In this document: piece after piece, positions 20,201 through 27,383 of the stretch
Numbering within the stretch: position 1 is the stretch's first letter
Layout of the letters: every line of letters begins with the position of its first letter
IMG/VR virus record: IMGVR_UViG_3300033571_014373
Location: 1 to 42,104 of that record
Strand: one strand, 5' to 3'
Length of the DNA: 42,104 bases
From: a virus
The notes under the pieces: model-generated
The model's input: only the letters and a program-made list of their open reading frames with translations
What the model was told of the DNA's origin: nothing
The model's database searches: none
Made by a program: the position numbers and the translations under genes

Positions 20201-23200
20201 TATATTAGACACTACATTTGACACATATATTGATAGACTATCGTTTACATTTGATTCAACGAGAAATTATGAACTTGATCCTAATAGTGGCGTATCAGAA
20301 TTTACTACTACTTTTGATAATAGTTCAACTGCTTTCTTTGATAAAATTCCTTATACAGGAGCAGTCTATATTTTTAATAATTTTAATAATACATTTTTAT
20401 ATGCAGATAAATTATCCCCAATTGATAACTTATATACAGGAGATAATTTTGGTTTTTCTTTATCAATTGTTGATGATTCGATTGTTGTAGGAGCCCCAAG
20501 TAAAGAATATAATAATCGTGTCACGGGAATGGTATATGTCTTTGACTATAACGAAACTAGCTGGAAAGTAAAAGAAAAACAGAGCGAATTAGTTGATATA
20601 GAGAAATTTAAAAAAGCATTTATATATGATTCGAAAGAAAATAAATTAATCGATAATCTTGATTTTTATGATCCGGTAAAAGGAATTATTCCAGGCCCGG
20701 CAGAACAAGAAATCAGATATAAGACAATGAGAGATCCTGCTGTATATGAATATACAGAGAATACAGAAGTTATCACAGATACATCACAACCTTGGTCAGA
20801 TGATCATATTGGAGAGTTATGGTGGGATTTATCTAACGTAAAATGGATATGGTACGAGCAAGGAACTACAACATTTAGAAATAATTCTTGGGGAACAATA
20901 TTTCCTGGATTTAGTATAGATATTTACGAATGGGTAGAAACTACGTTATTACCGTCGGAATGGTTAAAAGAAGTCACTTTACAAGTAAGGAATTCTACTA
21001 TTAGTGGAATACCAATTTATACAAATGATATTACTTATAGTACAAAAATAAAATATGACAAGTATACAGGATTAACAACTACTTATTATTATTATTGGGT
21101 AAAGAATAGAACAACTGTTCCTCGTGTAAACTTTAGAAGTATACCAGCAGCTGATGTAGCACAACTTATTGCAGATCCAGCAGCAGTAGGCTATAAATTT
21201 ATAGCTATTACAAGCAATAGTAGTTTTTCATTGTTTAATATAGAATCAAATCTAAAGGATACACAAACACATTTAAATGTTCAATTTTATGAAATAGATA
21301 ATACCGAATTATTAGTTCATAGAGAATATGCTTTATTAGCAGAAGATGATCCAACTACAGTTATACCTTCTTTAATAGAAAATAAATGGTTTGATAGTCT
21401 CATAGGATATAATGAAAGAGGACAACCTGTTCCTGATACACGATTAAGTTGGAGAGAAAGATTTGGATCTAGTTATGAACCTAGACAATCTTGGTTTGTT
21501 AATAGATTTGAAGCATTGAAGCAATATTTTGAATATGTTAATCTAATCTTAAAGAAAAATCAGATAGTTGATAATATTAATTTTACAAAATTAAAAACAT
21601 TTTCTCCACCACCTGTATTAAATCAACTAGAGTTTGCTGATAATCCTTGTCAAATTGATCAAATTGTTGATATAGAAGATGATTTAAGATTTATTAGTAT
21701 TTTAAAATTAGCAACAGCTAAAGTATCTCCTACTATTATAGATGGAAAGATTGTTTCGGTATCTGTTACTAATCCCGGATATGGTTACAAAACTCCTCCG
21801 TCAATTAAAATATTAGGAATAGGAACAGGAGCAAAATTAAAAACAATTATTGATTCATCAGGAAGAGTAGTTTCTGTAATAGTAATTAAAACAGGACAAA
21901 ATTATGAAGATATTGCAACTACCTTAAAAGTGAGAAATTATTCTGTATTAGTACAGTCTGACGAATCTTCTGATGGAAGATGGAGCGTATATGATTGGAG
22001 CGGCGATACAAAAAAGAGATGGAACAGAATTAGAACTCAAGCATATAATGTATCTCGTTATTGGAACTATGTTGATTGGTATGCACAAGGGTATGATATA
22101 AATTCCGAAATCGGTTTTCAAGTTGAAAGGACAGTAGACTTGTACGGAATACTTGCTGAAATAGGAGATGTAGTTAAGGTAAACAATGTTAACGGAAGCT
22201 GGCTCTTATTAAAAAGAAAATCTATTACAGAGACTCCTGATTACATAGATGACTATGAAGTAATAGGAAGACAAAATGCTACTATAGAATTTTCTGATAA
22301 ATTATACAATTTAAATAAAGATTTAGGATATGATATAAAATTTAGTTATGATTTAAATTTATATGATCAAACACCTACAGTAGAATTAAGAATAATATTA
22401 AAGGCTATTCGTGATGATATTTTAACAGATGATTTAAGAATTGAATATATAAAATTATTTTTTAATAATATAAATTATGCACTAAACGAAAATCTATTTG
22501 TAGATTGGGTATTTAAGACTAGTTTCTTAAGACTAAATCATAATGTAGGAACATTAAAACAAAGAATAACTTTTCAAAGTGATGAACTTCCGAGTTATCA
22601 ACAATATATTGAAGAAATTAAACCTTATAAGAGTAAAATTAGAGAATTTTTAGATTCTTATCAATATATAGATCCTTCTTATAGTCAGACAACTGATTTT
22701 GATTTATTCTCTTCATATAACTATAGTACAAAACAGATTGAAAGAACTACTGTTAATACAATTAATATTGAAACTTATCCTTGGAAAAGTTGGTCTGATA
22801 ATCATTTTTATGAAATTACAGAAATTGAAGTTTATGATCAAGGTGACGGATATATTTCTAGACCTAAAGTAATAATTACTGGGGACGGTAGAGATGCATC
22901 TGCAATTGCCTATATAGCAAAAGGAAAAGTTTATAAGATTGTTGTAGATAATCCTGGTTTTGGATATAGTTCAGCTCCTATTGTTTATATAAGCGGAGGC
23001 ATTGATGAAACAAATAACAGATCAGTTAGAGCAAAAGCTATTGCAAAAATTGGTAATTGTCTGGTTAGAACTAATAATCTGTCAATAAAATATGATAGAA
23101 TATCTCCAACGGTTACTGTAGATAATTTACAATATGTTGATACATTTAAAGGAACAGGTAAACAGAAAAGATTTAAATTAACATATGCTCCTGATCCTAA

Positions 23201-26200
23201 AAAAATAAACTTTAATATTCTAGTTAATAATATTGAAGTATACGGTTCAGCTTTTGATGTTGAAATTGTAGAAACTTTACACGACACTTATAAAGCGTTA
23301 GAAGGGTATGTTGTGTTTGCTACTGCTCCTTCTGCTCCGATTACTAGTATCAATAATATCAGAATAGAATATGATAAGAATATCAGATTATTTGACGCAG
23401 CAGACAGAATAGAGAAATCATACAACCCAACTACTGGAATGTACGGTAAAGAATTGGGTCAATTAATGACCGGAGTTGATTATGGTGGAGTTCAATTAAC
23501 AAGCATCGACTTTGAAATTGGCGGCGGCTGGGACGTTCTTCCTTGGGAAAATTCATCATGGGATAATGTAATAACAACTAACGATGATTATGTTATCAAA
23601 GTTGATACAGATTCTACACATTCATGGAATTTACCATATGTACCTGCTAGAGGTGAAGTTATTAATGTTTATATTAATGATATAAGAGTTGACGATCCGT
23701 ATTTTAATCTTTACGACGGTAGTACTCCACAAGAAAATGGTTTATATGAAGCACCAACAGGAATTATAATGAATTCATTTGTTGGAGATGGATTCAACAA
23801 TGAAATTTTAATTCCTTATTCATACGAATTTGTTCCAAATACTTATATAACTTTCCGTAAAAGTACTAGTGATGGAACTATTCTTCCAACAGATAGAAGT
23901 TTACTTGATACATTTGTTGAAGGTGGTGATTTAGCATACTCAACTGCTAAAGGAATAAATGCAGAAGAAATAATAATAGACGGCGACGGATTTGTAACAT
24001 TAGATACAAGCCATGGCCCAGAAGAATTGGTACAAGGTCAAGTTGTTGATACATTAGAAATAAATGTGTATCATGCACCGTCAGATGGCGGTCCTAATGT
24101 TTTAGTAAAAAATTATACAGGTGATGGTATTACAAAAACTTTTGATGTTGGACACAAATTAACAACAACTAGTGGAATAATTGTAATATTAAATGATAAA
24201 CTTTTGATTAACGTAGATGATTCTACATCTGTACCAGATAATGATTACAATCACTATAAAGTAAACTTTAAAGAAAATACTATTACTTTAAGTAATATTC
24301 CTGCACAGGGAGATAAACTTTCTATAGTGTCTATAGATACAGCCGGGTATGATATATCTGAAAAGATAAGTTTTGTTGGTGATGGATCAACTACAAGCTT
24401 CTTAACAGGTTCTCGTTACGATAATGGGGATATAAGTGGATTTGTCACTATAAACGGAGTTTCAACTGATTTTAATTTATTAGAAAACATAAGTCAAATT
24501 AAAGTTCCTTTTAGAGATATTATAGTAGGAAGAAAGTATAGAATTATCGATTCTGGAACCGAAGGATTTGAAACAGATTTTAGATTAATTGGTGCAGCTG
24601 ATAATAGTCCTAACACAGTTTTCACTTCTACAAGTGACGGATCTAAATTAACAGGAAACGGAACAATAGCTTATAATGTTACAGGAAATGCTATTATTTC
24701 TTTTGATGAGGCTCCAGCTGATGGCGATATTATTAATATAATAGTATTCAAAGGAACAGTTACAAAATGGAGTGAAATAACAACTCAAGATATTCCTATA
24801 AATTATAACTACGGAAATAATAAAGATCAAATTCAATATGAATATCCGTTAAATCCTTTGCCTGCGGTGTTAGGACCGTTAAGTGCAATGGCATTTGTTA
24901 TAATAGATAATAAATTTTTACAAGCCCCAGATTATGAGCATTATATATACGACGGTAACTATTTGCAAATAAATGATTTAAGATATCTTCCAAGATCCTT
25001 AAAACCGCAAGATATTGATGTCTATAGGGCTGGAAATAAATTGACGCCAATTAAAGATTATACTCTTAATAGCGAATTAGGTACAGTTACACTTGTAGAA
25101 GATGTAGCACAAATAGGTGATGAAATTACTATTGAAATATATAAATTTGCAGATTTCCGAATAGATGTTAAAGGTTGGGATGGATCTAGCTTTACACAGT
25201 TATCAGTAATATTAAGTCCGTCGTACTTAGTAACAACTCAACAGATGATGAGAGTAATAACATTTACTAACCATGATATAGTTAAAATAAAAACATCTAA
25301 TGTAGGATTTAGATTTAATACTGGATATGACGTTTTAAGATATGATATAGTACAATTTGATATTTTAAGCACATCTATTAATACTAGTGGTATATTTAAC
25401 TTGCCAAGAACTGTAGGAAATACTAGTGGAGTTTTTGTTGCTCTCAATAGAAGATTATTAGCACCAAATGTTGATTATGTTGTTCTTGATAATAAAAATC
25501 AAATTAAAGTATTATTACCAGACATTTTAAGTGGTAGTGATTATATTCAAATAATAACATTTAATGATAAAACAGTTCAACCAAGTTACGGATTTAAGAT
25601 TTTTAAAGATATGATGAATAGATATTCATATAAAAGATTAGATGACAGTACTACTACAAAACTTTTACAAGATTTAACATATCTAGATACGAGAATTGTT
25701 GTAGAAAATGCAAATGTATTACCTACACCAAATAGATCTTTAAATCTTCCGGGAGTAATCGAAATTGACGGAGAACGTATTGAATATCTAGTTAAAGAAG
25801 GAAACGTTCTTCGTCAACTTCGAAGAGGTACACTAGGAACAGGAATTAAAACATTCTATTCTGTAGATACATTAGTAAAAGACTTCGGAGTTGAACAAAC
25901 AATTCCTTATAGTGATAAAGAGATGAAAAAAACATACTACGGAGATAAATCTACTCAAATGTTCGAATTAGATTTTGTTCCAATTAATAACGGAGTAGTT
26001 AATTACTTTAAAGAATTTGGATATGTTTATAAGAGTTCTTATAATGAATTATACACATATTCTACAAATGATGTTGTAGTGTTTGAAGGAAGTTATTTTG
26101 TAGCACAGAACACAACTATAGGAAATACACCAGTTGTTGGAGATAACTGGGTTTTTTGGAGTGATATTGTTGATAGTGTATATCCTTATACAATAAGTAG

Positions 26201-26705
26201 TAGCTACGAAGGAATTTACTCATCTGATAGAAAATATTATTCCGGTGATTATGTCAAATATAAAGGGTCATTTTATGAATGTAAAAAAGATGGAACAGGA
26301 AAAATTCCAGGAAAAGATATAGAATATTGGATTCTTTATAATTTAGGTGTTGATGTTAATTGGTATAGATCAACAATACCTGATAACTATGGTCAATGCG
26401 ACGAAATTGAAGTTTTTGTTGCAGGAAGAAGATTAAGGAAAAATCCTATTACTGTGTATGATCAATCTTTAGGCCAAGACAGTTATAATGGAGCGGGGGA
26501 TAAGATAATTGAAGCAGAATTCTCCGTAGACGGAATTAATAATCGTGTAAGATTGACTGAAATACCTCAATCAGGACAGCTGGTTGTTATAGTTAGAAAA
26601 AATGGTAGAATATGGCAAAATGCAGATGAAACAAATTCATTAGTGTTTAGTCCTACATCTATAGCTAGATTCTTAAGAGCAAAACAGGTAAATTTACCAA
26701 GGTAA
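11286..26705 (+). CDS. giant baseplate/tail structural protein at the gp7 position (5139 aa)
   Basis: One uninterrupted frame of 5139 codons fills more than a third of the window; T4 gp7 at this position has 1032 aa. GGAG lies about 10 bases before the ATG. The N-terminal ~180 residues (DDQSNRKTYRHLPAFFRTDSN, NWYGDYIDYINSLKYFG, YREYYWLPNGPDPV) match the start of large wedge-type proteins in marine T4-like phages. Further along come at least eight W/Y-GDxVxY carbohydrate-binding-like modules, a seven-bladed FG-GAP-like propeller (residues about 2539-3099), two GxGYxxxP repeats (about 3488-3550 and 3846-3905), and a C-terminal series with F.GDG.T motifs and ending in RKNGRIWQN. An N-terminal baseplate anchor followed by a long array of binding modules is inferred. 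Exact equivalence to gp7 is unproven. Confidence 0.75.
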   Translation: MAQEDNNELPVPISLDDQSNRKTYRHLPAFFRTDSNKKFLGGTMDVFTQPGSLTRLSSFVGRRDIPNYSFDDTYIQETSTPRQYYQLEPSYVNENDVTGEVNWYGDYIDYINSLKYFGANVSNHSKLNKAEAYTWNPHVDWDKLANYREYYWLPNGPDPVTIYGELEKQDSEFTITSIDQGDNIGYIFTPDGLTVNPRLTLYRGLTYRFNINTPNKFFSIKTQIQEGDSYFYDIGVSDRKVEVGTIVWTIPYEAPDILYYMDNDDKNTFGIIDIKNIDEARRLDVESEIVGKRTYTNSFGIEFINGLKVKFEGQITPKEYLEDFWYVEGVGDRIKLVSSRNLEAPATFTRSLDVPFDDQGFDSLPFDNADNYPNVRDYLVINRSSRDRNNWSRGNRWFHRNVLETSAKANNSNPILDQESRAIRPIIEFESDLKLFNHGWRSKGDVDLVDTFTTDVFSIIEGSTGYFVDGEKLLPGYRILFTADPDILVKGKIFEVKQILNVNVNADEQITVLSTKASNDTISVTTTEKFRVGQKVQFTGTVVGGLTAGTVYYISPTNFTSTTFSVTTNTRFPTQLVQLTDSAILTMKVSVVSNRATSRKLQLTLQQVEDTDPVEGENVYITKGKVYKGSSFHYTNGEWKISQKKTKYNQAPLFDLFDEELDSFSDVTKYPYNTFSGVNLFRYKVGTGTNDTQLGFPLVYKNINNIGDIEFEFDLQNTSWTYIGNNNELQNLNSTNAFLRRYTLNEKFDYSNGWVKTDRPLEQNAVKILKIEQNTSLIPIDLFNDNKKIYEIEEANRISSLANFYIAKQDSSNRDLNDSQYWNIFDYKTLFKGEWVSTEKYLQEDIVRYRNFIYVCIADPMEDTTGQLPSDTNYWKLLFKGFPNRGDFSRAVSYEIDDIVRFEKNTYICIETNKGLSPTNLVYWKKLIANNSTYLGEFNPNQRYVANDIVSYGLYLYIAKKETMDLTQSKSYIPFDITYWNQLSSGTSYPNYYSKKKLYKTGDIAVFDKRPKLDYRIRVYVNDKKRTDVSIITIEGIVYIKFDNELLINDKVVYKIRTLSLKNLKGYYEIPTNWQNNPFNDVIENFTLGEVTDHVRSIIENTPDFLGDYPGISNLSNLGHISQFGRKFMQHSGSMPLSSYLMIDKDVNLIKALRWNAVEYTQFKKEILLKATTTAFDGSIREIVDDLLHSYSGAKFNEKSPFYFSDTLAYGAASVREYSVVDPRFPVFVIDSVFDITSQKTRAILIYVNEEQILYGKEYEFSTDDTFVTITRPLNIGDKILIKDYSSTDGCYIPATPSSLGLYPLYEPRIYKDDTYLNPNYIVETVVEVDSSNNSFITGSSHNLEIGDAISFKETDIDGVSNKLVYYVLSIIDGNTFTLSKTKEEIDPVIITKSIRVNMRIMFADTSLYKIPDTSVTVIQGHDGSIIKTYGDYRDEVILEIEKRIFNNVRVHYDPKIFNIHDILTGYYRRNDFTKAEINNILLSEFLRWNSISKFDFNSNNYFIDEESFTYNYNQSIAPNGVETLYGYWRGIYKYFYDTDRPHSHPWEIQGFTIKPIWWDDVYGSAPYTSDNKIMWDAIEKGLINDPINKRIDLRYARPGMGNYLPVNDQGILISPLESGLAQRFAKVNSKGRYTFGDQAPVETAWRRSSEYPFSVMILCSILRGSEFIGKMWDRFSIKRNLVGQIYSTITNKKINPKELVFANTISNNTRSITSGLANIIDEYVKNQKNIDHNYYKKTLTSLNVKLAYRLGGFTSKEKIKVLLDSRTPNSSGTIFLPQENYKIFYNKSAPVSTVNYSGVIIEKIFITDEIDGYRIDGYDKERNSFEIFVPRKSAYDPVFNVGGVSENYVEWDTNNYYKKGQIVKTAISEFFRAKINHTSSATFESDVVDKWQKLPFLPLKGGRDAIRRTKFKTDSAVRIPYGTVFTDIQSVVDFLLGYQERLRDWGFEFEQFSKDLELPLNWLTSAKEFMFWTLQKWPSGNTTTQTPGSIITLSPAANYLKFKPTINASVDNLDADFYEYSIFKADGKPLRSDLTNIYREDNGFEIKPASDTKDGIYHIRTNLVYQEHVLLFDNISIFGDVIYDVVPGYRQGRIKLVGFKTNKWDGSYYTPGFMYDNATILDWEPNTDYNMGDVVKYQNYYFTALEKIYGSVDFEYSNWKKLDEKPEPSLISNFDYRVEEFRDYYSLEASNFNTDQQNLARHLTGYQPRQYLENIIVNDVSQYKFYQGFIKEKGTFNSVTKLFDALRASGFSSIDLKEEWAFKVGDFGASDAFTEIEFKLDEEKFVQNPQNVVLTNGPQDFSDSSIYNITKLDTVKKPVSYESKPFKMKSLDFDKIDYGIFKYRTAGYVNPEDVDHIVFDENSLFNYDLTLLNHRDKIWIGNTPNGNWNVMEYFNTKKIIINWERIVNVINLYIDGDISDIQIGNIITIRNLFLLDGIYKVVNVFQNVIQIFTSNVTISKASDDSTSGLLFKFVSVRYPTINNVTVSSYNEAKIRGEKIWIDADYDNSWKVLSNEDVFTERNIIPPTFIRNSVKDSQNGYDVKISENKKYMFVGVINNKNGAVIVYSRPNNTGNWAFLQTIRLPEDFSTITGNEKFGFSIDVSGDGEILVIGVPGMTNIKTKFKGNYNETLDYNKDDVVRYNEKLYRALQKINPDGSTLSITDPLDWELASETYEVTTSGVPSGLNNQGAVFIYKYNQASRRYYERDNYTTIKEITTPLGVVNFESTREQIICSYEPQNNEKFGSKVKLFKDGDNYWLFVTSENYNNGTGRVQVFRRTEDGRWVYNEQWNLDISYDSININYDMQIVEPNYITVYPGTNSRFGYDIAFDGLLLLISAPFLDSGVVYVLELQRDRKTFQIIQVIDRYTINNGFMVNNAGENAFLNDNDYFGYSMSFKNGLLFVTCPNSDLNNTNVGSVYQFSYSGRDSSLFVFTLDKIILPPSFIQNERFGMKVDINSKNDTLAISAAGGNVILDTTFDTYIDRLSFTFDSTRNYELDPNSGVSEFTTTFDNSSTAFFDKIPYTGAVYIFNNFNNTFLYADKLSPIDNLYTGDNFGFSLSIVDDSIVVGAPSKEYNNRVTGMVYVFDYNETSWKVKEKQSELVDIEKFKKAFIYDSKENKLIDNLDFYDPVKGIIPGPAEQEIRYKTMRDPAVYEYTENTEVITDTSQPWSDDHIGELWWDLSNVKWIWYEQGTTTFRNNSWGTIFPGFSIDIYEWVETTLLPSEWLKEVTLQVRNSTISGIPIYTNDITYSTKIKYDKYTGLTTTYYYYWVKNRTTVPRVNFRSIPAADVAQLIADPAAVGYKFIAITSNSSFSLFNIESNLKDTQTHLNVQFYEIDNTELLVHREYALLAEDDPTTVIPSLIENKWFDSLIGYNERGQPVPDTRLSWRERFGSSYEPRQSWFVNRFEALKQYFEYVNLILKKNQIVDNINFTKLKTFSPPPVLNQLEFADNPCQIDQIVDIEDDLRFISILKLATAKVSPTIIDGKIVSVSVTNPGYGYKTPPSIKILGIGTGAKLKTIIDSSGRVVSVIVIKTGQNYEDIATTLKVRNYSVLVQSDESSDGRWSVYDWSGDTKKRWNRIRTQAYNVSRYWNYVDWYAQGYDINSEIGFQVERTVDLYGILAEIGDVVKVNNVNGSWLLLKRKSITETPDYIDDYEVIGRQNATIEFSDKLYNLNKDLGYDIKFSYDLNLYDQTPTVELRIILKAIRDDILTDDLRIEYIKLFFNNINYALNENLFVDWVFKTSFLRLNHNVGTLKQRITFQSDELPSYQQYIEEIKPYKSKIREFLDSYQYIDPSYSQTTDFDLFSSYNYSTKQIERTTVNTINIETYPWKSWSDNHFYEITEIEVYDQGDGYISRPKVIITGDGRDASAIAYIAKGKVYKIVVDNPGFGYSSAPIVYISGGIDETNNRSVRAKAIAKIGNCLVRTNNLSIKYDRISPTVTVDNLQYVDTFKGTGKQKRFKLTYAPDPKKINFNILVNNIEVYGSAFDVEIVETLHDTYKALEGYVVFATAPSAPITSINNIRIEYDKNIRLFDAADRIEKSYNPTTGMYGKELGQLMTGVDYGGVQLTSIDFEIGGGWDVLPWENSSWDNVITTNDDYVIKVDTDSTHSWNLPYVPARGEVINVYINDIRVDDPYFNLYDGSTPQENGLYEAPTGIIMNSFVGDGFNNEILIPYSYEFVPNTYITFRKSTSDGTILPTDRSLLDTFVEGGDLAYSTAKGINAEEIIIDGDGFVTLDTSHGPEELVQGQVVDTLEINVYHAPSDGGPNVLVKNYTGDGITKTFDVGHKLTTTSGIIVILNDKLLINVDDSTSVPDNDYNHYKVNFKENTITLSNIPAQGDKLSIVSIDTAGYDISEKISFVGDGSTTSFLTGSRYDNGDISGFVTINGVSTDFNLLENISQIKVPFRDIIVGRKYRIIDSGTEGFETDFRLIGAADNSPNTVFTSTSDGSKLTGNGTIAYNVTGNAIISFDEAPADGDIINIIVFKGTVTKWSEITTQDIPINYNYGNNKDQIQYEYPLNPLPAVLGPLSAMAFVIIDNKFLQAPDYEHYIYDGNYLQINDLRYLPRSLKPQDIDVYRAGNKLTPIKDYTLNSELGTVTLVEDVAQIGDEITIEIYKFADFRIDVKGWDGSSFTQLSVILSPSYLVTTQQMMRVITFTNHDIVKIKTSNVGFRFNTGYDVLRYDIVQFDILSTSINTSGIFNLPRTVGNTSGVFVALNRRLLAPNVDYVVLDNKNQIKVLLPDILSGSDYIQIITFNDKTVQPSYGFKIFKDMMNRYSYKRLDDSTTTKLLQDLTYLDTRIVVENANVLPTPNRSLNLPGVIEIDGERIEYLVKEGNVLRQLRRGTLGTGIKTFYSVDTLVKDFGVEQTIPYSDKEMKKTYYGDKSTQMFELDFVPINNGVVNYFKEFGYVYKSSYNELYTYSTNDVVVFEGSYFVAQNTTIGNTPVVGDNWVFWSDIVDSVYPYTISSSYEGIYSSDRKYYSGDYVKYKGSFYECKKDGTGKIPGKDIEYWILYNLGVDVNWYRSTIPDNYGQCDEIEVFVAGRRLRKNPITVYDQSLGQDSYNGAGDKIIEAEFSVDGINNRVRLTEIPQSGQLVVIVRKNGRIWQNADETNSLVFSPTSIARFLRAKQVNLPR
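13783..14234 (+). repeat. three tandem carbohydrate-binding-like modules in the giant protein
   Basis: Residues about 833-983 of the giant protein are three consecutive ~47-residue units with the pattern G-x-W/F, x-Y, xxDIVxY/F, xxxxYxC/A, and a final YWxxL. The copies read EKYLQEDIVRYRNFIYVC...YWKLL, VSYEIDDIVRFEKNTYIC...YWKKL and QRYVANDIVSYGLYLYIA...YWNQL. This resembles the chitin/cellulose-binding CBM5/12 fold, where aromatic residues contact sugar. Further single copies occur near 16836-16978, 17650-17790, 19158-19305, 26040-26165 and 26205-26348. Sugar binding is inferred from the pattern only. Confidence 0.65.
18901..20580 (+). other. seven-bladed FG-GAP-like beta-propeller domain of the giant protein
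   Basis: Residues about 2539-3099 contain seven repeats of the form xFGxSxxxxxDxxxLxVGAPxxxxxxGxVYVFxx. Clear starts are NGYDVKIS, KFGFSIDVSGDG, KFGSKVKL, RFGYDIAF, YFGYSMSF, RFGMKVDI and NFGFSLSI, each followed by a hydrophobic strand (such as LLLLISAP or SIVVGAP) and a G.VY.F/Y strand. This is the layout of integrin-alpha-type propellers. Blade 2 is interrupted by a complete carbohydrate-binding-like module (nt 19158-19305), and blade 6 carries another insertion. The repeat count was done by eye. Confidence 0.65.
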
Positions 26706-26711
26706 ATAAAG

Positions 26712-27383
26712 ATGAACAAAAAAGTTAAAAAAACCAAGATATTAACCCAGGAAGTGAAAATGCCAAAAATGCCCGACGAAAAAGGCCCTTTCCATATAGA
26801 AGGACATATTAAGATTTTTGATCCAAAGAGTGGAGAAATATTTGTTAATAAAAGAAATGCTATTCATTATGAAAATATGAGTATAGCATTAGCTGAAAGT
26901 TTGGCTAATTCTGGACAAGGGTATATATACGAAATGTCGTTTGGAAACGGCGGCACAACAGTAGATCCTACTGGTATTATAACTTATCTTACACCAAATA
27001 CTGTTGGAACAAATAGTTCATTATATAATCAAACATATACTAAAGTTGTAGATGATAGAAATTCAGCAAATTTAGATCCTGTAAGAAATAAAATAGAAAC
27101 AAGACACGTTACTGGTACAAGTTATACTGACATTGTTGTTTCTTGTTTACTAGACTACGGAGAACCTTCGGGTCAAGAAGCGTTTGATAATGCAGCAGAT
27201 ATTAATAATTTATATACTTTTGATGAATTAGGATTAAAAGGATATGATCCTGATAATGTACCTAGTTCAACAGGTAAACTTTTAACTCACGTTATTTTTC
27301 ACCCTGTTCAGAAGAGCTTGAACAGATTAATTCAAATTGATTATACAGTTAGAATACAAAGCCTATCGGGGTTTAATGCATAA
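26712..27383 (+). CDS. conserved virion structural protein, function unknown
   Basis: This is a 223-aa protein 6 bases after the giant gene. After a Lys-rich start it has FHIEGHIKIFDPKSGEIF, NKRNAIHYENMSIALAESLA, YEMSFGNGGTTVDPTG, then a VSCLLDYGEPSGQEAFDN stretch and LLTHVIFHPVQKSLNRLIQI near the end. I recognise it as a type found next to baseplate genes in marine T4-like phages, but I do not know a T4 counterpart; it could correspond to a wedge part such as gp8 or to an adaptor for fibres. The ribosome site is weak (AAAGATG only), suggesting coupling to the preceding gene. The stop overlaps the following start by one base (TAATGG). Confidence 0.55.
   Translation: MNKKVKKTKILTQEVKMPKMPDEKGPFHIEGHIKIFDPKSGEIFVNKRNAIHYENMSIALAESLANSGQGYIYEMSFGNGGTTVDPTGIITYLTPNTVGTNSSLYNQTYTKVVDDRNSANLDPVRNKIETRHVTGTSYTDIVVSCLLDYGEPSGQEAFDNAADINNLYTFDELGLKGYDPDNVPSSTGKLLTHVIFHPVQKSLNRLIQIDYTVRIQSLSGFNA

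Noticed and set aside
20218-20490. 90-codon plus-strand open frame inside the propeller
   Set aside because: It is a shifted reading of the propeller region rich in Leu/Ile, without a start signal. It might look like a membrane protein but is a composition effect.
22985-23287. 100-codon minus-strand open frame within the giant gene
   Set aside because: It is antisense to a continuous conserved coding region, with no ribosome site and no recognisable motif. AT-rich coding often leaves such shadows.
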